A DNA stretch of 64,000 nt from VMDH01 sp038108875 (GTDB lineage: Bacteria; Pseudomonadota; Gammaproteobacteria; Magnimaribacterales; D2472): the NCBI GenBank assembly GCA_038108875.1, contig JAYNII010000003.1, forward strand, positions 1 through 64,000. The letters are read 5' to 3'. The notes under the pieces are model-generated. The model saw nothing but the letters and a program-made list of their open reading frames with translations, was not told where the DNA came from and searched no databases. Positions 53,311 to 61,608 of this stretch are shown here, in pieces (the first letter of the stretch is position 1; every line of letters begins with the position of its first letter). The translations under genes were made by a program, and so were the position numbers.

Positions 53311-53952
53311 CTATCCGTCTATTTTGCTTGCAATAGCTCCAAGTACTTCAAGCACGTAATCAATAAAAGTAGTGCCTTCGTCGCCAATATATCGGGAGCC
53401 ATCTTTTGATCCTAGTTTGATAAGAATGCTTTTTTTGGAGCATCTCGAAACAGCAATAACCCCAGATCGTAAATCTTTATCTCCAAAAATCATTTGAGCT
53501 TTTTCAAAAGAAAAGCTACCAATAAATACATTCTTGCTCTCGAGAACCTTGCCAAGAGCTTCTTCTATTATTTCTTGTTCCTTTTTATCAAAAAATCCGC
53601 ATCCACAAAAATCAATTCCCTCAATCTGTGAGAAGTAATTTTCAGCAGTTTGAAACAGGTCTTTAGTTTTTTTGCAATCCAGCGCCTTTAGTAGCAAAGC
53701 TCTAGTATTGTTAAAGAGCATTTCATTCTCAAAGGCATTTATTAAGAATTTGTTTAACAACTCAGCAAGTGTATTTTGTTCGGCACGAAGCTTTTTTACC
53801 TGTTTTTCTAGTAATGATGATGCTCCAGAAATAGGATCCTTAAACTCAAGTTCTGCAACCAGCGATTCTCTAGATTTAAAAAAATCTAAGTTATCAAGCA
53901 AGTAAAGCTCTACATCAGCATCAGTTATTTCTCTTTTATTTCCCATATACAT
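53311..53952 (-). CDS. DUF484 protein (YigA-like)
   Basis: A 213-residue protein of the DUF484 family, found between dapF and xerC across gammaproteobacteria. It begins with a short helical region (ITDADVELYLLDNLDFF), then a coiled-coil linker and a GAF-like C-terminal domain (SRCSKKSILIKLGSKD). Its molecular role is not known. It starts inside the end of dapF; ATG 53946 is an alternative that shortens the overlap. Confidence 0.88.
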   Translation of the reverse strand: MYMGNKREITDADVELYLLDNLDFFKSRESLVAELEFKDPISGASSLLEKQVKKLRAEQNTLAELLNKFLINAFENEMLFNNTRALLLKALDCKKTKDLFQTAENYFSQIEGIDFCGCGFFDKKEQEIIEEALGKVLESKNVFIGSFSFEKAQMIFGDKDLRSGVIAVSRCSKKSILIKLGSKDGSRYIGDEGTTFIDYVLEVLGAIASKIDG

Positions 53953-54716
53953 TCCATTATATGTTCAGTTGGACCCTTCAAAATAATTGTATCTTTATTT
54001 GTTCTTGTAGTTCTGAGTTTTCCTCCGGGCGAGGCAATAACCAATTTTTTATCACTAAATATAGCGGCAACAGAAGCAGCTGCTGAGCCGCAGGAAAGAG
54101 TTTCTCCTACGCCGTTTTCTGAAGTTCTTATAAATACAATGTTTTTATTTTTGTGGATAAGTGAAATATTGGCATCAGAAAATTTTTTTAAAGACCTTAT
54201 TTTATGATCTAACTTTGGCAAATCTACAGAATCTAGCTTTGCTCTAGTTGAAAGTATCAAATGCTTATTTCCAATTTCTACAAATCCGAGCTTGCCAAGC
54301 TTAAATGGCGACAAAGCTCTATCTAAAGTTTTAGGAGTGGGTAATAAAATTGGTAACGATGACTCCGTTGCTACCTGATTCCTTGAAACTGAAAAAGTAG
54401 TAGACCTATTTTTTATATCAACAATCAGCCTGTCTTTTTTTGAAAGACCAACTTTTTTGATAAATGCAACGGCACATCTAGAACCATTTAAACAGTTAGC
54501 AGCTTCACTTCCATCGGCATTAAAGAACCTAAAACTAAAATCGCTTTTCGATTTTGCAGGAGCACAAACTAGAATAAGTTGATCAAAACCAATACCCTTG
54601 TTTCTGTTCGCTATTTGAGAAATATGCTTTTTGTTAAGAGAAAAATTTTGGCTTAAGCATTCAGTAATTAGAAAATCATTTCCATTAGCATGCCACTTGC
54701 TAAAACATATGCTCAT
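53925..54716 (-). CDS. dapF: Diaminopimelate epimerase
   Basis: Converts LL- to meso-diaminopimelate for lysine and peptidoglycan. The 263-residue protein has both catalytic Cys residues, in NADGSEAANCLNGSRC and ETLSCGSAAASV. Two positions of the normally strict motifs differ (CLNG instead of CGNG, and CGSAA instead of CGTGA), but the Cys pair is intact. It overlaps lysA by 4 bp and the DUF484 gene by 28 bp. Confidence 0.94.
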   Translation of the reverse strand: MSICFSKWHANGNDFLITECLSQNFSLNKKHISQIANRNKGIGFDQLILVCAPAKSKSDFSFRFFNADGSEAANCLNGSRCAVAFIKKVGLSKKDRLIVDIKNRSTTFSVSRNQVATESSLPILLPTPKTLDRALSPFKLGKLGFVEIGNKHLILSTRAKLDSVDLPKLDHKIRSLKKFSDANISLIHKNKNIVFIRTSENGVGETLSCGSAAASVAAIFSDKKLVIASPGGKLRTTRTNKDTIILKGPTEHIMECIWEIKEK

Positions 54717-55945
54717 AATTCAGTTTCAAGACGTATTAGATCTGCTACAGACTCGCGTCTTCTTATAAGTCTAAAATTATCTCTATTTACCAAAATTTCT
54801 GGTGCCCTAGTTCTGCTATTGTAGTTTGAGGACATTACGAATCCATATGCTCCAGCACCCAGAACGGCAATTAAGTCTCCTTCTTTAGCTTGAAGATTGG
54901 CTTCCTGGGACAAGTAGTCACCGGATTCACATATAGGTCCAACTACTTTTAATGGTTTTTTTGTTTCAAAGGATAAACTGACATCAATCACTTTGTGCTC
55001 CGCTTTATATAATGCAGGTCGTATCAGATCATTCATGCCAGCATCAACAATCGCAAATTTTGATTTAAGATATTCAACCCTTGTGATGAGCGCTCCAGCA
55101 TTACCAACTATAGATCTACCTGGCTCTAAGACAAGCAACTCATTTCTACCGTCCAGCACTTTTTCAATAACATCGATTACCTCCCTTGGTGATAACTCTT
55201 TTTCCTTAATATAGTTAATGGCGCTTCCTCCCCCCATATCGATAAAAGAAAGTGTTAAATTAAGCTTATCAATCTTAGAGATAACTTTGAGCATGCTTTG
55301 AGCAGCTTCTCTGAAATACGCAAGATCTGAAATTTGTGAACCTATATGACAAGCAATCCCCTTTAACTCCAAAAAGGGAGTTTTTGCAATAAGTTCCAGT
55401 TTAGAAAAAACTTCTTCAATATTAATACCAAACTTATCTTCTTTCTTACCGGTTTGGATATATTCATGACTTGTAATTGAGATATTTGGATTTATTCGAA
55501 TGCCAATTGGCGCTCTTGTTTCAAGCTCTGCAGCAATTTTTGCAATCCTATCTATCTCAGAAAAAGATTCTGCATTGATTGAAAATATCCCAGATTTAAT
55601 TGCATATCTAATTTCCTGCTCAGTTTTACCAACACCAGAGAAAATTAATTTATGTGTATCTATTCCCGCTTCTATACATCTTTGAATTTCACCGCCTGAT
55701 ACGACATCAAAACAACAGCCTTCTTCGGCTAAGATTTTTAAAACATGAATATTTGATAATGCTTTTACTGAAAAGCAAATCATTCCTGGTTTCGAAAGAC
55801 TTTTTACATACTCGCGGGACTTATTGCGTATATGATTTTCAGAGTAGACGTAGATTGGAGTGCCAAACTTTTCAATAATTTCAGAAATTGGCACATTTTC
55901 ACAATAGAGAGCATTACCCTCGTATCTAAACCCGTCCAAATTCAA
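54713..55945 (-). CDS. lysA: Diaminopimelate decarboxylase
   Basis: PLP enzyme forming lysine from meso-diaminopimelate, the product of the next gene, dapF. The 410-residue fold-type III protein has the PLP Lys in CFSVKALSN, the HIGSQI and DMGGGSAINY segments, EPGRSIVGNAG, and GPICESGDYL with the C-terminal catalytic Cys. The start is TTG at 55945, inside the end of lptM; no ATG is near. Confidence 0.95.
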   Translation of the reverse strand: MNLDGFRYEGNALYCENVPISEIIEKFGTPIYVYSENHIRNKSREYVKSLSKPGMICFSVKALSNIHVLKILAEEGCCFDVVSGGEIQRCIEAGIDTHKLIFSGVGKTEQEIRYAIKSGIFSINAESFSEIDRIAKIAAELETRAPIGIRINPNISITSHEYIQTGKKEDKFGINIEEVFSKLELIAKTPFLELKGIACHIGSQISDLAYFREAAQSMLKVISKIDKLNLTLSFIDMGGGSAINYIKEKELSPREVIDVIEKVLDGRNELLVLEPGRSIVGNAGALITRVEYLKSKFAIVDAGMNDLIRPALYKAEHKVIDVSLSFETKKPLKVVGPICESGDYLSQEANLQAKEGDLIAVLGAGAYGFVMSSNYNSRTRAPEILVNRDNFRLIRRRESVADLIRLETEL

Positions 55946-56042
55946 CCTTTGCTAAGTAAGTATTTGGCTTTATAGGTCCTTTATATCCGCATGAAGTTGC
56001 AATAAGTAGAGCTATAACTATTAAAAAAAGCCTCTTTGACAT
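55926..56042 (-). CDS. lptM: LptM (YifL)-like mini-lipoprotein
   Basis: A 38-residue lipoprotein gene too short for routine calling. It has a Lys/Arg start (MSKRLF), a hydrophobic signal, the lipobox ATSC and then the family hallmark CGYKGPIKP (compare CGLKGPLYFP in E. coli). LptM aids oxidative maturation of the LPS translocon LptDE. It sits directly upstream of lysA, as yifL lies beside dapF in E. coli, and overlaps lysA by 20 bp. The C-terminal tail is much shorter than in E. coli. Confidence 0.85.
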   Translation of the reverse strand: MSKRLFLIVIALLIATSCGYKGPIKPNTYLAKVEFGRV

Positions 56043-56082
56043 AAGTCAATTATAAATCCTTTATATCGAGGCTCACCAATTA

Positions 56083-57477
56083 TTAATATTTATACTCTTC
56101 GTCTTTAAATGGACCCTGAACATTTACTCCGATATAGCTTGCTTGCTCTTCGGTTAGTTTAGTAACTATTCCGCCAAAACCTTCAACCATTAATTGTGCA
56201 ACCTCTTCATCAAGTTTTTTTGGGAGAACCTTAACTTTAAGCAACTGTTGTTTTTTATCTTCATCATTGATATTTGCAAAAGCTTGTTGATAAAGATATA
56301 TCTGAGCTAGCACCTGATTGGCAAATGAACCATCCATTATTCTGCTTGGGTGGCCAGTTGCATTACCAAGATTTACTAATCTTCCCTCTGCTAACAGAAT
56401 GATAAAATTCTTTGAAGAGAAATTTGGGGTACTGTCAGGTGTTGAATCTCTAAAAATTCTATGCACTTGCGGCTTTATTTCTTCCCAATACCAAGCTTTT
56501 CTCATGTATTTGGTGTCGATCTCATTATCAAAGTGTCCAATATTGCATACCACGCTCCCGTTTTTGAGGCTATTAAGCATGGGTGCATCACAGACATTTA
56601 TGTTTCCAGTGGTTGTGACCAGCAAGTCTGTATCTTTTAGAAGTACAGTATTAATGTCTGCTACATTTCTAGTTACTAAACCATTTTTGTATGCTGAAAC
56701 AACTTCATAACCATCCATGCAAGCCTGCATAGCGCATATAGGATCAGATTCTACAACCCTAACAATCATACCTTCTTGAGATAGACTTTGGGCAGAGCCT
56801 TTACCCACATCACCATAGCCTACAACCAAAGCTTTTTTACCAGAAAGAAGCATATCTGTTCCTCTTTTGATAGCATCATTAAGGCTATGTCTGCAGCCAT
56901 ATTTATTATCATTTTTAGATTTAGTGACAGAATCATTAACATTGATAGCTGGGACTTTTAGCTCTCCTTTTTTGAGCATGTCTTTGAGCCGATGGACGCC
57001 GGTTGTGGTTTCTTCTGAAATCCCATGAATAGTATCAAGCATTTCTGGATATTTTTTATGAACCATCGCCGTTAAATCACCACCATCATCTAGAATCATA
57101 TTTGCATCCCATGGCTTACCATTTTTTAAGATGGTTTGTTCTATGCACCAATCAAACTCTTCCTCAGTTTCCCCTTTCCAGGCAAAAGTTGGTATTCCCC
57201 TTGCTGCCATTGCAGCAGCTGCATGGTCTTGGGTAGAAAATATATTACAAGATGACCAGCGGAGTTCGGCACCTAAATCCGCCAATGTTTCCATTAGCAC
57301 AGCAGTTTGGACCGTCATATGTATACAACCCATAATTTTTGCTCCCTTTAAGGGTTGTTCACCTTTATATTTTTCTCTTAATGTCATTAGAGCCGGCATT
57401 TCATTTTCTGCTAACGAGATCTCTCTTCGACCAAAATCTGCTAACCCTATATCTGCTACTTTGAAATCGTTATTCAT
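56083..57477 (-). CDS. ahcY: S-adenosylhomocysteine hydrolase
   Basis: NAD-dependent enzyme splitting S-adenosylhomocysteine to adenosine and homocysteine, which relieves product inhibition of methyltransferases. The 464-residue protein has CNIFSTQDHAAAA, the NAD fold GYGDVGKGSAQSL, DNEIDTKYMRKAWYWEEIKP (two adjacent motifs) and GNATGHPSRIMDGSFANQV (two adjacent motifs). It is third in the metF-metK-ahcY operon, 14 bp after metK. Confidence 0.97.
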   Translation of the reverse strand: MNNDFKVADIGLADFGRREISLAENEMPALMTLREKYKGEQPLKGAKIMGCIHMTVQTAVLMETLADLGAELRWSSCNIFSTQDHAAAAMAARGIPTFAWKGETEEEFDWCIEQTILKNGKPWDANMILDDGGDLTAMVHKKYPEMLDTIHGISEETTTGVHRLKDMLKKGELKVPAINVNDSVTKSKNDNKYGCRHSLNDAIKRGTDMLLSGKKALVVGYGDVGKGSAQSLSQEGMIVRVVESDPICAMQACMDGYEVVSAYKNGLVTRNVADINTVLLKDTDLLVTTTGNINVCDAPMLNSLKNGSVVCNIGHFDNEIDTKYMRKAWYWEEIKPQVHRIFRDSTPDSTPNFSSKNFIILLAEGRLVNLGNATGHPSRIMDGSFANQVLAQIYLYQQAFANINDEDKKQQLLKVKVLPKKLDEEVAQLMVEGFGGIVTKLTEEQASYIGVNVQGPFKDEEYKY

Positions 57478-57491
57478 ATTTCTAATCCTTT

Positions 57492-58634
57492 TTATAAACT
57501 AACGTCTGTTTGTTCCCATGAAAATTTAACATCCGATCTACCAAAATGACCGTAAGCCGCGGTATCTTGATATATCGGTCTCTTTAAATCAAGCATGCTT
57601 ATAATGCCTTTAGGCCTCAGATCAAATTTTTCTCTAACTAATGATTCCAATTCAACAAGATCAGTCTTTTCTGTTCCAAAAGTATTAATGTTAATGGAGG
57701 TAGGTTCGGCTACTCCAATTGCATAAGATACTTGAATTTCACAATAGTCAGCGTAACCCGCATTAACAATGTTTTTTGCAACATATCTGGCAGCATAAGC
57801 CGCAGATCTGTCGACCTTTGATGGATCTTTGCCTGAAAATGCACCGCCACCATGACGCGCCATTCCTCCATAGGTATCAACAATAATCTTTCTGCCGGTT
57901 AATCCGCAGTCTCCTACAGGACCTCCGATAACAAACTTTCCAGTTGGATTGATAAAGACTTTAGTAGTATTAAGCATCCATTCAGCAGGAATAATTGGTT
58001 TTATGATTTCCTCCATCACAGCCTCTTTTAACTTTGCTTGTGAAATACCCTCTTCGTGCTGAGTAGATAGAACAACAGCAGAAATACCGTTAATTGTTTT
58101 TCCGCTCTTATCATAAATCACGCTTACTTGGCTCTTTGCATCAGGTCTTAACCAAGGTACCGTACCGCTCTTTCTAACTTCAGATTGTTTTTTTACTAGT
58201 TTGTGACTTAGATCAATTGGAGCAGGCATAAGTGTTGCGGTTTCATTGCATGCATAACCAAACATTAATCCTTGATCACCTGCGCCTTGCTCCAAATTTT
58301 CACCCTCACCTTCATTGACTCCTTGAGCTATATCTGGTGATTGTTGAAAGATGTAATTATGGATTTGACAGTTATCTCCATTAAAACCCAACTCATCATT
58401 GTTATATCCAATTTCATTTATTACTTTTCTTATAATTGGATCAAGAATAGGAGAGCCGGCAGAAGTTATCTCTCCTGCAACTATAACTATGTTATTTTTT
58501 ATAAGAGTTTCACATGCAACTCTGCTGTGAGGATCCTCTTTTAGGTAAGCGTCTAATATAGCATCAGAGATCTGATCACAGACTTTATCTGGATGACCCT
58601 CTGATACTGATTCTGATGTAAAAATATAACTCAT
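57492..58634 (-). CDS. metK: S-adenosylmethionine synthetase
   Basis: Makes SAM from methionine and ATP. The start at ATG 58634 (380 residues, MSYIFTSESVSEGHPDK) is chosen because the bases just upstream form the ribosome-binding site GGGAGAA. An ATG four codons earlier would place that site inside the gene. Signatures are GHPDKVCDQISDAIL, GAGDQGLMFGYA and GGGAFSGKDPSKVDRSAAY (phosphate-binding loop region). It is second in the operon behind the SAM riboswitch. Confidence 0.97.
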   Translation of the reverse strand: MSYIFTSESVSEGHPDKVCDQISDAILDAYLKEDPHSRVACETLIKNNIVIVAGEITSAGSPILDPIIRKVINEIGYNNDELGFNGDNCQIHNYIFQQSPDIAQGVNEGEGENLEQGAGDQGLMFGYACNETATLMPAPIDLSHKLVKKQSEVRKSGTVPWLRPDAKSQVSVIYDKSGKTINGISAVVLSTQHEEGISQAKLKEAVMEEIIKPIIPAEWMLNTTKVFINPTGKFVIGGPVGDCGLTGRKIIVDTYGGMARHGGGAFSGKDPSKVDRSAAYAARYVAKNIVNAGYADYCEIQVSYAIGVAEPTSININTFGTEKTDLVELESLVREKFDLRPKGIISMLDLKRPIYQDTAAYGHFGRSDVKFSWEQTDVSL

Positions 58635-58666
58635 AATTTCTCCCAAGTTTTAATTTGTTTATATAT

Positions 58667-59470
58667 TTATGAAATCCTTTCCATGATTCTTTTGATCAAC
58701 TCTGATCTATTTAGCGTATACACATGAAAAGATTCATAACCCATATCACATAATTTTGAAATCTGGTTAGAAATAACCTCGATAGCTATTTCCTCATCAT
58801 TAGGAGTTCCTGTAAACTTTTTTATAATTGTTTCAGGGATTCTCGCACCACATCTCGCAGCCATATTGCAAAGGCTTTCTATGTTGTAGATTGGCATAAT
58901 TCCAGCGATCAATTCCACGTTAATATTTCGTCGAGAAACTTCATTCTTAAGGATTTCAAATTGACTATCAACAAAACTAAATTGTGTAATAGCTTTAGTT
59001 GCCCCAGCAGCTACCTTCTTTTCAAGAAGGGCTAGATCAAATTCAAAACCTTCGGACTCTGGATGAGGCTCAGGATAAGCTGATACGAATATTTCAAAAC
59101 CACTATCTTTCAAAAAAGCCACAAAATCACTTGTTGCATGAAAACCCTCTGGATGCTGACAAAACTTTCCTTCTGGACTATCACCCCTAATAGCAACGAT
59201 TTTTTTGATACCCAAAGATTTTAATTGATTGGCAATCATGTTGATTTGGTCTATTGATTTATTAACTAATGTCAGATGTGATGCAATTTCTATATCTGAA
59301 AAAGATTTGATTGCATTTATTAGACCAATAGATTTTTCTTGCGAATTTCCTAAAGCACCATAGGTTATTGAAATAAATCTCGGATCTAAAATCTTTAAAT
59401 CATTGACGCATGCCGCCACTTTCAGAAAATCTAAATCTTTGGGCGGAAAAAATTCAAATGATAAATTCAT
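58667..59470 (-). CDS. metF: 5,10-methylenetetrahydrofolate reductase
   Basis: Flavoenzyme producing 5-methyltetrahydrofolate for methionine synthesis. ATG 59470 is chosen (267 residues, MNLSFEFFPPKD) because the catalytic Glu region FEFFPPK follows at once and the site AAAGGTGA lies 4 bases before it. An upstream in-frame ATG at 59518 would run through the riboswitch. Other marks are SITYGALG, HLTLVNKS, AIRGDSP and IMPIYN. First gene of metF-metK-ahcY. Confidence 0.95.
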   Translation of the reverse strand: MNLSFEFFPPKDLDFLKVAACVNDLKILDPRFISITYGALGNSQEKSIGLINAIKSFSDIEIASHLTLVNKSIDQINMIANQLKSLGIKKIVAIRGDSPEGKFCQHPEGFHATSDFVAFLKDSGFEIFVSAYPEPHPESEGFEFDLALLEKKVAAGATKAITQFSFVDSQFEILKNEVSRRNINVELIAGIMPIYNIESLCNMAARCGARIPETIIKKFTGTPNDEEIAIEVISNQISKLCDMGYESFHVYTLNRSELIKRIMERIS

Positions 59471-59489
59471 ACATTCACCTTTGTTAGAG

Positions 59490-59538
59490 GCGTCCCATTT
59501 AGCAGTTTTAGCATGCAAGCAGGAACAAATCGCTGTAA
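59490..59538 (-). promoter_or_regulatory. SAM-II / SAM-V-like riboswitch before metF-metK-ahcY
   Basis: On the minus strand the leader reads GATTTGTTCCTGCTTGCA (59514-59531), then GCTAAATGGGAC (59492-59503). These are the two conserved blocks of the SAM-II and SAM-V pseudoknot aptamers as I know them. Stem P1 can form between AGCG (59531-59534) and TGCT (59510-59513); the pseudoknot pairs GUUCC (59522-59526) with GGGAC (59492-59496). The ribosome-binding site of metF follows 8 bases after the GGGAC arm, so SAM binding could block translation. P1 is only about 4 bp, so covariance testing is needed. Confidence 0.75.
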
Positions 59539-59545
59539 GGTGCAG

Positions 59546-59574
59546 ATTTTAGACCTTTTTTATTCTTTACTCAA
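59546..59574 (-). promoter_or_regulatory. Promoter of the metF-metK-ahcY operon
   Basis: The minus strand has TTGAGT (59569-59574), a 17-bp spacer and TAAAAT (59546-59551). Transcription would begin near 59539, just ahead of the riboswitch aptamer, which supports both calls. Confidence 0.75.
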
Positions 59575-59619
59575 TTATTTGGTTTATTTAAAAAATCTTT
59601 CATATTAAGATTTCATTAC

Positions 59620-61608
59620 ATGAGCTCCCCTTCTAATTTAGATCTTGCTAATGCAATTCGTTTTCTTTCAATAGATGCAGTTGAAAAGGCCAACTCGGGC
59701 CATCCTGGTATGCCCATGGGTATGGCTGATATTGCAGTTTCTCTTTGGAAAAATCACTTAAGACATTACCCTAATGATCCGACTTGGTTTAATAGAGATA
59801 GATTTGTTCTTTCAAACGGTCATGGATCTATGCTCTTGTATAGTTTGTTACATCTAACTGGATATCCCTTAACAATAGAAGATATTAAAAATTTTAGACA
59901 ATTGGGATCAAAAACCCCCGGTCATCCTGAATACAATATCAACTTGGGCATTGAAACTACCACAGGACCATTGGGTCAGGGCTTAGCCAACGCTGTTGGG
60001 ATGGCTTTGGCAGAAAAGAATTTATCCTCACGATTTAACAGAGATAACCTTAATGTCATAGATCATTTTACTTATGTATTTTTAGGAGATGGTTGTCTGA
60101 TGGAAGGGATTTCTCATGAAGCATGTTCTTTTGCAGGCACTCATAAACTTGGAAAACTTATTTGTTTTTACGATCAAAATGGCATTTCAATTGATGGTAA
60201 GGTGGAAGGGTGGTTTACAGATGATACTGTAAGGCGTTTTGAATCCTATGGATGGCAAGTAATTGAGGTTGATGGACATGATGTTGATGCAATAAACAAA
60301 GCTATAGTTCTATCTAAAAGTCAGCTTCAGAAGCCCTCCATGATATGTTGTAGAACCAAAATTGGTTTTGGCTCTCCTACAAAAGAGGGATCTGAAAAAT
60401 CTCATGGCGCTCCCCTAGGAACAGAAGAAATTGCAGCCACTAGAGCTAACTTAAATTGGAATCACCCACCATTCGTTATTCCCGAAGAAATTTATTCTAA
60501 GTGGAATGCGATTGAAGCTGGCAAAGAGATGCTAGCAGAATGGGAAGGCGTGTTAGCGAAATATAAAACGAGTCATCCAGAGGATTACAAACTGCTTAGA
60601 AGATTGATGCAGGGGGAATTGCCAATTGATTTTGCCAGCAATATGGATAAATTTATTGAGGATTGTCTAAATAGCAAGGATTCTATTGCAACTAGGAAAG
60701 CTTCTGAGCAATGTCTGAATTATCTTTGCGCACAATTACCAGAATTGCTTGGGGGATCTGCTGATTTAACAGGCTCAAATAACACTTTGTCTTCAGCAAG
60801 CTCTGCTTTAACTAACCACTTTCCTCAAGGGAACCACATTTTTTATGGTGTAAGAGAATTTGGTATGGCAGCCATGATGAATGGAATAGCTTTACATGGC
60901 GGCCTAAAACCTTATGGAGGAACTTTCTTGGTCTTCATGGATTATGCAAGGAATGCTGTTCGCTTATCAGCTCTTATGAATATCCCAGTTACTTATGTCT
61001 TTACTCACGACTCAATAGGGTTAGGAGAAGATGGGCCCACTCATCAGCCAATCGAACATTTAGCCACTTTAAGAAATACCCCCAATCTTTATAACTGGCG
61101 TCCTGCCGATTTAGTTGAAACAGCTATAGCTTGGAAAGCTGCAGTCTGCTCTACCAAAAATCCCCATACTCTAATCTTATCAAGACAGGGATTGCCAAAA
61201 CTTCCTCTTAACAGAAATCAACTTACAGATGTAGCAAGAGGAGGTTATTTACTAGAGGAATATGATGATCCTGATTTACAAATAATTGCTTCAGGGAGTG
61301 AAGTTGGAGAAGTCCTTAAAGTTAAAAACTTAGTGCATTCTAAGAAAATAAATATTGTTTCTATGCCCTGTCTTGATTTGTTTATCGAGCAAGAGAAGGC
61401 TTACAGAGACAAAGTCATACTCTCAAAAGTTCCAAAGTTATTTGTAGAAATGTCACATCCCAATAGTTGGGGTTTGCTTGCCGCTGCAGGAGATAAGATA
61501 TTGGGAATTAGCACTTTCGGAGAAAGCGCGCCAGGCAATATATTGATTAAAGAATTTGGATTTGATGCTCAGAGCATAGCTGAAGAAGCAAAAAAATTAG
61601 TTAGATGA
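59620..61608 (+). CDS. tkt: Transketolase
   Basis: Thiamine-diphosphate enzyme of the non-oxidative pentose phosphate pathway. The 662-residue protein has SGHPGMPMGMADIA, GDGCLMEGISHEA with the ThDP metal-binding motif, and HDSIGLGEDGPTHQPIEH in the pyrimidine domain. It overlaps pgk by 4 bp (ATGA) and diverges from metF over 149 bp. In Pseudomonas, epd lies between tkt and pgk; here it is absent. Confidence 0.97.
   Translation: MSSPSNLDLANAIRFLSIDAVEKANSGHPGMPMGMADIAVSLWKNHLRHYPNDPTWFNRDRFVLSNGHGSMLLYSLLHLTGYPLTIEDIKNFRQLGSKTPGHPEYNINLGIETTTGPLGQGLANAVGMALAEKNLSSRFNRDNLNVIDHFTYVFLGDGCLMEGISHEACSFAGTHKLGKLICFYDQNGISIDGKVEGWFTDDTVRRFESYGWQVIEVDGHDVDAINKAIVLSKSQLQKPSMICCRTKIGFGSPTKEGSEKSHGAPLGTEEIAATRANLNWNHPPFVIPEEIYSKWNAIEAGKEMLAEWEGVLAKYKTSHPEDYKLLRRLMQGELPIDFASNMDKFIEDCLNSKDSIATRKASEQCLNYLCAQLPELLGGSADLTGSNNTLSSASSALTNHFPQGNHIFYGVREFGMAAMMNGIALHGGLKPYGGTFLVFMDYARNAVRLSALMNIPVTYVFTHDSIGLGEDGPTHQPIEHLATLRNTPNLYNWRPADLVETAIAWKAAVCSTKNPHTLILSRQGLPKLPLNRNQLTDVARGGYLLEEYDDPDLQIIASGSEVGEVLKVKNLVHSKKINIVSMPCLDLFIEQEKAYRDKVILSKVPKLFVEMSHPNSWGLLAAAGDKILGISTFGESAPGNILIKEFGFDAQSIAEEAKKLVR

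Noticed and set aside
54152..54160. Perfect DnaA box TGTGGATAA (TTATCCACA) in dapF
   Set aside because: Isolated, inside a coding sequence and far from the replication genes; a single 9-mer is expected by chance in AT-rich DNA of this length.
59471..59518. N-terminal extension of metF from an upstream in-frame ATG at 59518
   Set aside because: The extension would translate the riboswitch and has no family resemblance; the ATG at 59470 has a good ribosome-binding site and the FEFFPP start.
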